The translations under genes and the position numbers were made by a program. Shown here one piece after another: positions 38,195 through 46,295 of a stretch of DNA of 64,000 nucleotides (positions within the stretch are counted from its first letter, which is position 1; the number at the start of each line of letters is the position of its first letter). Where the stretch lies: positions 1,984,440 to 2,048,439 of the forward strand of contig NW_008705567.1 of the NCBI RefSeq assembly GCF_000186865.1, given 5' to 3'. This stretch comes from Aureococcus anophagefferens (Eukaryota > Sar > Pelagophyceae > Pelagomonadales > Pelagomonadaceae). The notes beneath the pieces are model-generated. The model did no database searches and was not told the DNA's origin. It was given only the letters and a program-made list of their open reading frames with translations.

Positions 38195-40412
38195 TTACTC
38201 GAGGAGCGTGAGCCCGAGCTCGCGGCGCTTCGCCGCTCGCCGCTGCGTCGCCGCCTTGAGCTCGGCGATCATGTCGGGCCCCCGGTCCGCCGCGAGCGGG
38301 TGGCCCCGCGCGGGGCCGCCCGCCTTCCGGAGGCCCGCCGGTGCCGGGCCGCCGGCGCCGAAGGGGTGCGCCGGGCGGCCGCCCGACTGCAGGTCGCGCG
38401 TCAGGGCCGCGATCTGGCCCGCCATGGCCTCCATGTCCTGCTGCATCTTCGCGACGCGCGCCTCCTGGACCGCGAGGCGCGCGGTGACCGACATCGACGC
38501 CGCGTCCGCGGGCGCCGCCGCGGCGCCGTCGGCGGCGCCGTCGGCGAGGAGGCCGCCGCCGAGGCCGCCGCCCGGCGGCGCCCGCTGGGCGCCGGCCGCG
38601 TGGCCCAGGACGAGCCGCTCGAGGGCCCGGACGCGCCTGTCGAGGCCGCCGACGGACGCTGTCGCCGCGCGCGACGCCGCGGCCGCGTCGAAGCGCGCGG
38701 CGAAGGCCGGCGGCGGCGGGGCCGCGGGCGCCGCCTCCTCCGGCGGCGGCGCGGCGACGGCCGCCTCCTCGAGACTCTGGACGCGGTCGAAGAGCAGCGC
38801 GAGCACCGCGCGGTCCTCGGAAGCGGAGCCGACGACGCCGCCCGCGGCCTCGGCCGCGGCCTCGACGGCCTCGACGCGCGACCCGAGCGGGCCCAGCTCG
38901 CCGGCGACCCACTCCTCGATGCCGCTCAGCAGGTTGACCATGTCGTCCTGGGCCGCGAGCTGGCCTATGATGGTTAAGTTTCGTCGCGGCTCTCCGTTTC
39001 TCTCGAAACCAATCGCGTTCCCGGAACCGACGTTGTTTCGTCGCAGCTCTTGGTTTCTCTCGAAACCAATCCCGTTCCCGGAACCGACATTGTTTCGTCG
39101 CGGCTCTCCGTTTCTCTCGAAACCAATCGCGTTCCCGGAACCGACGTTTGTTTCGTCGCGGCTCTCGGTTTCTCTCGAAACCAATCGCGTTCCCGGAACA
39201 GACGTCGCTCGAAGGGCGCCGGCGCGCGCCCGCGCCCTTCTCCGCCGCGAGCTCGTAGATGCGCCGCTTCGGCGCGAAGCCCGGCGCCGCGGAGCCGCCG
39301 CCGCCGTCGCCGGCGACGTAGTCGCCGGACTCGACCATGGCCTTGGCCGCGGCGCGCGCGGACGCGGCGTGCCTGCGGCGCGGGGGGGGCGTTGGAACGA
39401 CGTCGGTGCGACCTCGGACGCGGCCCCCGCGCGCGTGGTCCGGCTCCGACTCCTCGAGCCGCGCGAAGGTCCGCTCGGCCTCGGGCGCGCGCCGCTCCTT
39501 GAGCAGGGCGAGCCCGAGGTTGTAGAGCGTCGTGCCTACCAAGCACGTCGGTAACGATGTTTCATCGTTTTCCCACCCCCAAAAATTCGTCGCGGATGCG
39601 GGACGCTGCGTGGAACCCTTGGGCGTGCGCCCCGCGGCGGCGGAGAGCAGCGGGATCGCGGCGCCAAAGTCGCCGCGCTGGCAGGCCGCGGCGCCCTCGC
39701 GCGCGTCGATCGTCGCGAGCGCGTCGTACGCCAGGCCGTAGTTCGGCGCGTACGCGATGAGCTCCTCGAAGGCCGCGCGCGCGGCGGCGAGGTCCTCGCA
39801 CTTGAGGCACGCGACGCCGTAGTTGTAGTAGAGGCTCGTCGGCAGGTCCAGGCCCGCGGCGACGGCCTCGGCGAGCGCGGCGCGCGCGTCGGCCCAGCGG
39901 CCGGCCTTGCACAGGAGCTCGCCGAAGAGCGCGAGCGACGACCGGTCCTCGTCGCCGCCCGCGCGGAAGGCTTCGACGTGCGCGAGAGCCTCGCCGTAGC
40001 GGCCTAGCTTGTTGAGCATGACCGCCGCGTTGTAGCGCCAGGCGTCGTCGGCGTCGTCCGCGGCGCCTGCGGCCTCGAAGAGGCCCAGCGCTTCCGAGAA
40101 CCTGCTCGCCTCCGCGGCCTTGACCGCGAGCGCGAGCAGCTGGGAGGCTTTCAACTGCCGCAGAATTCGTGTGGCGGCCTCGTTGGTGTCGTCGGCTTCC
40201 AGGGCCGCCTCCAGGGACGCGACGGCCTCGTCGAGGCGGCCCAATTGCTCGAGGCAGAGGCCCGCGTTGGCCAGGAGGGTGGACCTGGCGCGAGGCGCCG
40301 CGTCCTGCTGCTTCTCGAGCGCCTCCCGGAGCGTCGCGAGCGCCTCCTCCGGCTTGCCGTCCTTCAGCAGCTCGTTGGCCGTCGCGCTCGACATGGCGGA
40401 CATGGCGGCCAT
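38195..40412 (-). CDS. TPR protein with C-terminal coiled coil, three exons
   Basis: Exons 40412-39617, 39535-39200 and 38964-38195 give an in-frame 633-aa protein. The N-terminal ~360 residues are tetratricopeptide repeats (NELLKDGKPEEALATLREALEKQ, STLLANAGLCLEQLGRLDEAVASLEAALEADD, YNLGLALLKERRAPEAERTFARLEESEPDH). These are protein-interaction solenoids resembling SRP72-type TPRs. The third exon encodes short coiled coils (DRRVRALERLVLG, VQEARVAKMQQDMEAMAGQIAALTRDL) and ends ELGLTLLE. Intron 1 is 81 bp; intron 2 (235 bp) contains a four-copy minisatellite. A possible small extra intron near 39380-39430 cannot be settled. It diverges from the plastid-type gene across 178 bp. Confidence 0.72.
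38979..39205 (-). repeat. Four-copy 57-bp minisatellite, mostly intronic
   Basis: Units start at 38979, 39036, 39093 and 39151 (periods 57, 57, 58). Each holds GTTTCTCTCGAAAC and GTTCCCGGAAC-type short palindromes. On the TPR gene's strand each unit contains GTTCCGGGAACG, and the intron donor lies at the first transcribed copy (39199). If translated instead it would encode a 19-residue repeat, but the 58-bp unit breaks the frame, which favours an intron. Confidence 0.85.
39536..39616 (-). other. Spliceosomal GT-AG intron, 81 bp (TPR gene)
   Basis: In coding sense it begins GTTCCACGCAG and ends CTTGGTAG. It is AT-richer than its exons and contains a perfect hairpin (AACGATG-AAA-CATCGTT). Its length is a multiple of three, so retention would not break the frame, but removal rejoins a TPR motif (RTPKG/TTLYNLG). 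Confidence 0.6.
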
Positions 40413-40590
40413 TGCAATATTGCGCGAAGGCAGCCCCGCCCGCCTGCGGCATCGTTCACAGCTTGAACCAGCTGAAGTTGGCCGAGCCGAGGCATTCCCG
40501 GCCGGCGCACCGACTCTGAAGCGCGTCGACGCGACGCAAAAAAGTCTGAGAGCGTTCTCGCAACGTACGAGACACGCAAAACACGCAATC

Positions 40591-41184
40591 ATGCCTTCCA
40601 CGCGCCTCCGCCTGCTCCTCGTCCTCGTCCTCGCTCGGAACAGCTACGCGCTCGTCACGCCGATGAATTCGAGGACGTTACAACGTTCAACGACCTCGCC
40701 GCTTCGGCGCACGGCCGCGCCTTCCTTCGAGCAGATCATACCGACGCTCGCCGACGTCCTGCCGCCGCAGCGGACGCTCTCGAAAGCGGCTAGACGCCGC
40801 GGGCCGCAAGTGCTGCGAAAGCGCGACGCGGACATCGCCTCGGCGAGTGTTCTGATCGCCGCGGCCGTCGTGCGCGCGGCCCCCGCGGTCGCGCCGCTGG
40901 TGCTCTTGGGCGGCGTCGCCGTCGTCTTTCGGCGGCCCATCGCGCGCACCGCCCGGCTCTTCCTCAGCAAGCGACCGCCGGTCCTCGGCCGCGGGCCGTC
41001 GGCGCGCCTCCGCGAGGGCGAGGAGCTCATCGACGTCAAGGGCGCCTTCGAGGGGCGCCTCGACTTCATGCATAGGGTCGTCAACAGCTACGCGGACGTG
41101 CCCCTCGTCGACCTCGCGTCGTCCGGCGGCGACGTCTCGGGCGCGGCGGCCGCCGGGGACCGCGCGTTGGCGCGCCGCGGCTAG
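40591..41184 (+). CDS. Small putative plastid-targeted membrane protein
   Basis: 197 aa. MPSTRLRLLLVLVLARNSYALVTP is a signal peptide with a plausible cleavage after SYA, followed by a Ser/Thr/Arg-rich stretch (MNSRTLQRSTTSPLRRTAAP) like the transit peptide of complex plastids. A hydrophobic region spans ~88-120 (ASVLIAAAVVRAAPAVAPLVLLGGVAVVF). The C-terminus is soluble (GAFEGRLDFMHRVVNSYADVPLVDL). No family recognised. Its stop codon lies in the first unit of a degenerate tandem repeat that continues to 41299. Confidence 0.6.
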   Translation: MPSTRLRLLLVLVLARNSYALVTPMNSRTLQRSTTSPLRRTAAPSFEQIIPTLADVLPPQRTLSKAARRRGPQVLRKRDADIASASVLIAAAVVRAAPAVAPLVLLGGVAVVFRRPIARTARLFLSKRPPVLGRGPSARLREGEELIDVKGAFEGRLDFMHRVVNSYADVPLVDLASSGGDVSGAAAAGDRALARRG

Positions 41185-41299
41185 GCTAAGACGCGATCGA
41201 AACGTACCCTATGAGCGCGCCGGCGCGCCGCGGCTGGGCTAAGACGCGATCGACACGCGCCCTACCAGCGCGCCGCGGCTCGGCTCAGACTCCATCGAC
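41170..41299 (+). repeat. Degenerate triplicated ~50-bp tandem repeat at a gene 3' end
   Basis: Three units starting GCGCGCCGCGGCT at ~41170, 41223 and 41268 fill the space between the plastid-type gene's stop and the stop of the convergent oxidoreductase. The first unit supplies the TAG; later units read TGG or TCG there. It is probably a slippage expansion of the 3' end. Confidence 0.75.
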
Positions 41300-42424
41300 C
41301 TACCACGTGTTACCCTTGCCGAAGTCCGGGCCGAGCTTGAACATGAAGAAGCTGCCGCACTTGGCCTTCTTGCCGATGAAGCCCTCGGCCTTCGCGGTCA
41401 TGTACGGCCCGCCGAAGTCCGCCACGGCCCAGTCCGGGCCGAAGCTCGAGACGCAGGGCACGAGGACGGGCGCCGCTGCCCAGGCGTGGTTCACGGACGC
41501 GGCCTTGCCCGCGAGGACGCAGCGAGTGACGTTCGCGACGACCGTCGCCGCCGTCGCCTCCGCGTGCTGCACGCCGGACGGCGGCACGAAGCGGTTCTTC
41601 GGCGTTTCGACGCACTCGCCGACGGCGAAGACGGAGTAGGCGCCCTTGACGGCGAGCGTGCCCTCCGTGACGACGCCGCCCGCGGGGCCCGCGGCGTCCG
41701 GGAACTCGTCGGCGACGAGCGCCGCGGCGCGGTGCGTCGTGCCCGTGCAGTCCAGGTAGCAGTCGCACTCCAGGACCTCGTCCCCCGCCGTGACCGCGCC
41801 GGCCGCGTCCCGCGCGCAGCGCCCGGCGACGCGCGTCACGCCGAGCTCCGCGAGCGCGCCGTCCGTCGCGTCCCGCAGCTTCTGCGAGCCGCCGGCCGTC
41901 GCGCCGACGAGCGTCACCTTCTTCTCCGGGAATTTCGAGCGGATCTCTCCCGCGACCTCGCAGCCGACGAGCCCCGCGCCGGCGACGACGACGCTCGCCG
42001 CCCGCTCGATCTCGCCCGCGACGGACGCGTAGGCCGCGGCGCGCGCCTCGGCCGTTTCCTCGTCGCCCTTCCAGACGGATCCGTAGCCCTTGCCCACGGC
42101 GACGACGACGGCCTGCGCCTCGAGGGAAACGCCGCCTTCTAACGTCACGCCGCCGTCGCGCACGGCGGCGACCTTGCCCTTGACGAAGCAGACGCCGAGG
42201 TGCTCGCAGATCTTCGCGTAGGGCGGCGTGTAGTCCGCCGCCTCGTCCGGCGCGACGACGAGTCGCGGCGCCGCGATGCAGTAGTCCCAGTAGTCCTTGT
42301 TGTCGACGAGCGTCACGGTCACGCCCGCGGCGGACAAATCCCGCGCGACGGTGAGGCCGGCGTAGCCGCCGCCGACGACGATGCACTGGCCCTGCACCTC
42401 GCGGCAGAAGAAGCCAAAGTCCAT
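41300..42424 (-). CDS. FAD/NAD(P)H oxidoreductase, FSP1/AIFM2-NDH2-like
   Basis: 374 aa from ATG 42424. Two Rossmann motifs are clear: FAD site CIVVGGGYAGLTVARDLSAAGVTVTLVD (~14) and NAD(P)H site SVVVAGAGLVGCEVAGEI (~143). The second FAD contact is YSVFAVGECVETPKNRFVPPSGVQHAEATAATVVANV. The layout matches AIFM2/FSP1 and type-II NADH dehydrogenases, which reduce quinones at membranes. There is no cleavable leader. FSP1-type activity would regenerate lipid-soluble antioxidants, but the substrate is inferred from fold only. Convergent with the preceding gene and divergent from the S51-like gene (239 bp apart). Confidence 0.85.
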   Translation of the reverse strand: MDFGFFCREVQGQCIVVGGGYAGLTVARDLSAAGVTVTLVDNKDYWDYCIAAPRLVVAPDEAADYTPPYAKICEHLGVCFVKGKVAAVRDGGVTLEGGVSLEAQAVVVAVGKGYGSVWKGDEETAEARAAAYASVAGEIERAASVVVAGAGLVGCEVAGEIRSKFPEKKVTLVGATAGGSQKLRDATDGALAELGVTRVAGRCARDAAGAVTAGDEVLECDCYLDCTGTTHRAAALVADEFPDAAGPAGGVVTEGTLAVKGAYSVFAVGECVETPKNRFVPPSGVQHAEATAATVVANVTRCVLAGKAASVNHAWAAAPVLVPCVSSFGPDWAVADFGGPYMTAKAEGFIGKKAKCGSFFMFKLGPDFGKGNTW

Positions 42425-42663
42425 GGCGGTCGGCGGGCAAGCGGCCTGCGACCTCGCGACGCAGCCTGTGACGTCGGCGCGATCTCTAAGCTGCGACGGT
42501 CGGAGACCACAGCCTATGACGTTCGCGACGCGAACACGAGCAGCTCACGTAGCAACCTCGCGACGTAGCAGCAGATCCCACGGCGGGGTAGAGTGGAGCC
42601 GGAAAGATGCACCAGTGTTGCCTCTCCCTCTCGGGGCAGCGTCGTCTGGAGCCACGAAAAGCC

Positions 42664-44898
42664 ATGGGCTACTACCAGCGCCCGCTGCTGGACAAGCCGC
42701 AGGGCGTGCACGAGGTGAGCACGTGGCAGGAGTACGAGCGGTGGAAGGCGAGCAACACGCAGAAGGTCGAGGACCGGCCCTGCCAGGCCATCATCGCCGT
42801 GAGCGAGGCGTCGACGCTGCGCCTCGTCGACGAGGCCTGCGGGCTGCCCTGGGCCATGCGCATCGCCTGCGAGATCCCGCCGGACTTCGACGACGGCGAG
42901 GAGCTCAACGCGTGCCTCATCCAGCCCGCGGCCTGCGCCTTCGGGAAGACGCCGTCCGTCGACGTGCAAAAAGGTCTGGACGCGGAGCGCGACGAGGTGA
43001 GAGCGGCCATGGAGTCCATCGGGTGCACGGCCTTCAAGCGCGTGCCCATCGGCGGCCTCGGCCCGGCGAAGGACGACCACCTCGCCTTCCTCGAGCGCGC
43101 GCACGTCATCCTCATCGGCGGCGGCGTCGCCGGCGCGACGGCCGCGGAGCTGAGCCTGGGCGCCTGGGAGGTCTACGGCTTCTTCACGCGCTTCAGCATC
43201 GACGAGTCCATCAAGTGGCGCCACTTCCAGGGCGCCGTGCTCGTCGGCGTCGGGCCCGGGGCGTCCGTCTTCAGCGGGCGGGTCTGGCACGTCGACGAGA
43301 CCGTCAAGGGGCTCGAGGACCACGAGCCGCGAAAATTAGAATCGCGGGACGCCATGACCATGTTCGGCGGCAAGCAGATGATCGTCGCGCCGGGGTTCAT
43401 CGTGGACGAGGCCATGGCGTCCGTGAAGCGCTGGGGCGAGCCCGACCTGCCGCTGACGCAGCTCGGCAACGTGCCGTCGGTCTTCGGCCTGCTGGAGCGG
43501 TCGGCGATCGTCCTCAACACGGACGGCACGGTGGAGCCGAGCCGGGGCTACGTGACCTTCTCGCGCTGGGACTTCCGGCGGAACCGCGCGCGCGAGACGA
43601 TCTTCGCGCCGCCGCCGCGCGGCGTGCTCGAGGTCGTCACGAAGAAGCGATTGCGCGCGCGGCACCGCGACTACGGCTCCGGCGTGAAACAAAACACCAT
43701 AATCGACGACGACTCCGACGACGACGACGGCGGCGATCGCGACGACGCCGCCGAGGCCGCGCGCGTCGCCGCGGCCGCGGTCGCGCGGCAGAGAGTGGAA
43801 ATCGCGCTCGCGCGCGCGCGCGCGCTCGCGCGCGGCGGCGACTACCGCGGCGCGCTGGCCTCGGCGGGCGACGCCGTGGACGGCGCCTTCCGCGGCGCCG
43901 CGGCGCTTGAGTGCTTCGGGGGCCGCGCACAGCACAAAGCCCGGGCCTACGAGAGCCTCGCGCGACGCGCCCACGCGGCCGAGAAGCTCCTCAAGCCGCC
44001 GGCGGCGCCCGGCGCGCCGCCGCCGCCGCCGCCGGACGACGCGGCGGAGCTCCTGGATCTCGTCGCCGGCGACCTGGCGCTCAACGCGCTGCTCTACCCG
44101 AAGGACGCGAAGGCGACCGCGAAGGCGGCCGCGGCGCGCGACCGCGCGGCCGCGGCGCGCCGGGCCCGGACGGCGGACGACGTCGACGCGGCCGCCGCGC
44201 TCGACGCGCGGGACGTGCACGGCAGCTGGCGCGTCGCCAAGGCCCTCGCGAAGCGCGCGGCGCTCGCGAACCTCGCGACGCTCGAGCTCGCGGGCGCGGC
44301 GTTCGGACCGACGCTCGCGGCCGCGTTCGCCGAGGGCCTCCGCGGCGCGGCGGCCCTCCTCGTGGTGGACCTGCGCGACACGCGGTGCCGCGACGCGGGG
44401 CTCATCGCGCTCGCGCCGGCCCTGCGGGCGCTCCCGGCGCTCGAGAGCCTCGACGTCGGCGACAACGGCCTCACGGACGCGAGCGCCGCGCCTCTCTCCG
44501 GCGCCTGGCCGGGCCTCATGGCCCTCAAGCTCGCGGGCAACGCCTTCGCCGACGCGGCGCCCGAGCCGGCGTCGCCCTACCTCGAGATCTTGGACCTCTC
44601 GCGCAACGCGCTCGGCGCGGCGCGGTCGCCGGGCGTCAACGCCGTCGCCGCGTGGCTCGCGTCCCCGGGCGCCGCGCCGCTCCGCGCGCTCGACCTCGGG
44701 AGCAACGCCCTCACCATGCGCCACGTCGAGCGCCTCCTCAACGCGGCCCTCAAGGCGCCCGAGCTCCGCACGCTCGACCTCCGCGGCTGCCGGTCGACGC
44801 CCGCGCTCGCGACGTCCGTCGCGCGCCGGACGCGCTTCACGCGCCTCGACGTGCTCCTCGGCGACGCGCCCAAGTCGAAGCGGGCGAGCCCCGAGTAA
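42664..44898 (+). CDS. S51/cyanophycinase-like domain fused to LRR domain
   Basis: 744 aa from MGYYQRPLLD at 42664. Residues ~30-310 follow the order of class-I-glutaminase-like S51 peptidases: HVILIGGGVAGATA, then the nucleophile-elbow equivalent LVGVGPGASVFSGRVW, then IVDEAMASVKRWGEPDLPLTQL and GLLERSAIVLNTDGTVEPSRGYVTF. The usual Ser of the GxSAGA elbow is not present as such (GVGPGAS), so activity is doubtful. A poly-Asp linker (~350) and a short helical repeat (ALARGGDYRGALASAGDAV) lead to ribonuclease-inhibitor-type LRRs (~545-735: LATLELAGAAFGPTLAAAF, LESLDVGDNGLTDASAA, LEILDLSRNAL, LRALDLGSNALT). The open frame is continuous, so a true fusion is likely, though two genes are possible. 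Confidence 0.65.
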   Translation: MGYYQRPLLDKPQGVHEVSTWQEYERWKASNTQKVEDRPCQAIIAVSEASTLRLVDEACGLPWAMRIACEIPPDFDDGEELNACLIQPAACAFGKTPSVDVQKGLDAERDEVRAAMESIGCTAFKRVPIGGLGPAKDDHLAFLERAHVILIGGGVAGATAAELSLGAWEVYGFFTRFSIDESIKWRHFQGAVLVGVGPGASVFSGRVWHVDETVKGLEDHEPRKLESRDAMTMFGGKQMIVAPGFIVDEAMASVKRWGEPDLPLTQLGNVPSVFGLLERSAIVLNTDGTVEPSRGYVTFSRWDFRRNRARETIFAPPPRGVLEVVTKKRLRARHRDYGSGVKQNTIIDDDSDDDDGGDRDDAAEAARVAAAAVARQRVEIALARARALARGGDYRGALASAGDAVDGAFRGAAALECFGGRAQHKARAYESLARRAHAAEKLLKPPAAPGAPPPPPPDDAAELLDLVAGDLALNALLYPKDAKATAKAAAARDRAAAARRARTADDVDAAAALDARDVHGSWRVAKALAKRAALANLATLELAGAAFGPTLAAAFAEGLRGAAALLVVDLRDTRCRDAGLIALAPALRALPALESLDVGDNGLTDASAAPLSGAWPGLMALKLAGNAFADAAPEPASPYLEILDLSRNALGAARSPGVNAVAAWLASPGAAPLRALDLGSNALTMRHVERLLNAALKAPELRTLDLRGCRSTPALATSVARRTRFTRLDVLLGDAPKSKRASPE

Positions 44899-44911
44899 TA
44901 TACGGGTGATC

Positions 44912-45484
44912 CTACTTACCGAGGGCCTTGTCCATCTTCGCCGCGGTGCCCTTGAGGACGACGAGCTCCTTCTTGGATCGCGCGATGTACGTCGCGGCGC
45001 TGTTCTCGCTCGGCTTGCCGCTGCCGCCGGCGAAGTTGCTGCTGTAGGCCATGCCGTCGACGCGGCCCACGCCGAGCATGAACTCCTCGAGCGCGTCCGC
45101 GAACTCGGCGGGGTCCTCGGCCTCGCCGAGCAGCTTCTGGCACGCCTTCTCGATCTGGAACAGCGGCGACGTCGTGCCCACCGTGCCGAGCCGCCGCCGG
45201 ATGCCGTCGCCGCCGCCCTGGATGGCGTCGAAGTCGCTGACGATGGCGTCGAGCTCCTTGAGGGCCGCGTTCCACTGCGCCCGCGCCGCGCTCTCGGCGA
45301 GCGCAGGCCTCGGCAGCGTCGCCGTCGAGAGGGCGGCGAAGGCGGCGGCGACGTCGCGGCGGCTCACGCTTTTGGGAGCTGCGGCATGGCTTTTGGGAGC
45401 TGCGAGGTTGCTTTTGGGAGCTGCGAGGTTCAACGCGCTCGCGAGGACCGCGAGCGCGAGGACCAAAATCGGAGCTCTCACCAT
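44912..45484 (-). CDS. Probable thylakoid-lumen protein
   Basis: 190 aa from MVRAPILVLALAVLASALN at 45484. The leader is composite: an ER-type signal peptide, a short transit-like region with three 7-residue repeats (AAPKS), then SRRDVAAAFAALSTATLPRPALA, a twin-arginine lumenal signal ending in AxA. The mature ~125-residue domain is helical (AQWNAALKELDAIVSDFDAI, IEKACQKLLGEAEDPAEFADALEEFMLGVGRV, SKKELVVLKGTAAKMDKAL) and resembles small photosystem-associated lumen proteins such as PsbQ-like helical bundles only in general form. Function unknown; the location is well supported by the leader. Confidence 0.75.
   Translation of the reverse strand: MVRAPILVLALAVLASALNLAAPKSNLAAPKSHAAAPKSVSRRDVAAAFAALSTATLPRPALAESAARAQWNAALKELDAIVSDFDAIQGGGDGIRRRLGTVGTTSPLFQIEKACQKLLGEAEDPAEFADALEEFMLGVGRVDGMAYSSNFAGGSGKPSENSAATYIARSKKELVVLKGTAAKMDKALGK
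45369..45431 (-). repeat. Three 21-bp coding direct repeats (AAPKS) in a transit leader
   Basis: Units start at 45369, 45390 and 45411, each with CTTTTGGGAGCTGCG. They encode NLAAPKS/NLAAPKS/HAAAPKS between the signal peptide and the twin-arginine segment. Confidence 0.85.
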
Positions 45485-45600
45485 GCTCAAGCTCGATCGA
45501 TCGCGTCGGTGCACTTTGGAGAGCCAGGCCGACGTTGAAGGAGACGCAGCCCCTCGGGAGAGCATGGCCGTCACGCGATGGAGAATGCGATGCTGATGTG

Positions 45601-46269
45601 ATGGCCGAGGATGATGAAATCTGGAGAGACGACGATGGCGAGGTGCTGGAGACCGTCGATCTCTCGTCGACGCCGCCGGCCGCATCGAGCGAGTGGCCGA
45701 AGCCGCTGCCGGTGCCGCGGGAGCCGGGCTTCCCGGCGCAGCCGCCGGTCCTCGCGGCGACGCCGCGGAAGCGCCGCGCGGCATCTCTGGCGCTATCGCC
45801 GACGGCCGAGCACTTCTTCCACGACGCCGACGACGACGAGGACGAGGAGGACGAGGATGACGAACCGGACGACGGAGCCGCCGCGGCGCGAATCTCCGAC
45901 GGAGCCGCGGCGCGAAGCTCCGACACGGCGCCGACCGCGCAACTCCCCGCCGAGGCCGCGACGCCCGGCCCGTCGACGCCGCCGCCGAGGACCCGCGAGA
46001 GCCGGGCGTCCGCGGCGCGGAGCAGCCTCGCGGAGGAGGAGGACGACGACGCCGGGAGCGACTTTAGCTGGGGCGACGGCGACGACGACGGCGGCGAGCG
46101 CGCGCCGTCGCCGCGGGTCGCGCGGAGCGCGAGCGACCCGGGCCTCGCCGTGCGCCGGCGGAGCTGGCTCAGCGACCCGGAGAACGCGCGGCCGGCGCCC
46201 GGCGGCGACCGGCGGCCGTCGCTCCCGCCCGGCGCGGCGCCCATCTTCGTGAACACGGCCTTCGTCTAG
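45601..46269 (+). CDS. Acidic disordered protein, unknown
   Basis: 222 aa from MAEDDEIWRDDDGE at 45601; an upstream in-frame ATG at 45535 overlaps the divergent promoter. The protein is dominated by Asp/Glu runs (DADDDEDEEDEDDEPDDG) and Ser/Pro/Ala, with possible phosphomotifs (RRAASLALSP, RSASDPGLAVRRRSWLSDP). The C-terminus is APIFVNTAFV. No folded domain or family is seen. Head-to-head with the lumenal-protein gene, 116 bp apart. Confidence 0.55.
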   Translation: MAEDDEIWRDDDGEVLETVDLSSTPPAASSEWPKPLPVPREPGFPAQPPVLAATPRKRRAASLALSPTAEHFFHDADDDEDEEDEDDEPDDGAAAARISDGAAARSSDTAPTAQLPAEAATPGPSTPPPRTRESRASAARSSLAEEEDDDAGSDFSWGDGDDDGGERAPSPRVARSASDPGLAVRRRSWLSDPENARPAPGGDRRPSLPPGAAPIFVNTAFV

Positions 46270-46295
46270 GCCCGAGTAAAAAACATGTAAAAACC

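Noticed and set aside
38979..39205. Regularly repeated 57-bp units as a CRISPR array
   Set aside because: The repeats are contiguous with no unique spacers, the context is a eukaryotic gene, and no cas genes are present.
42465..42530. Two TGACGT-type bZIP sites in the divergent promoter at 42425-42663
   Set aside because: Six-base matches are expected by chance in GC-rich DNA and there is no supporting conservation.
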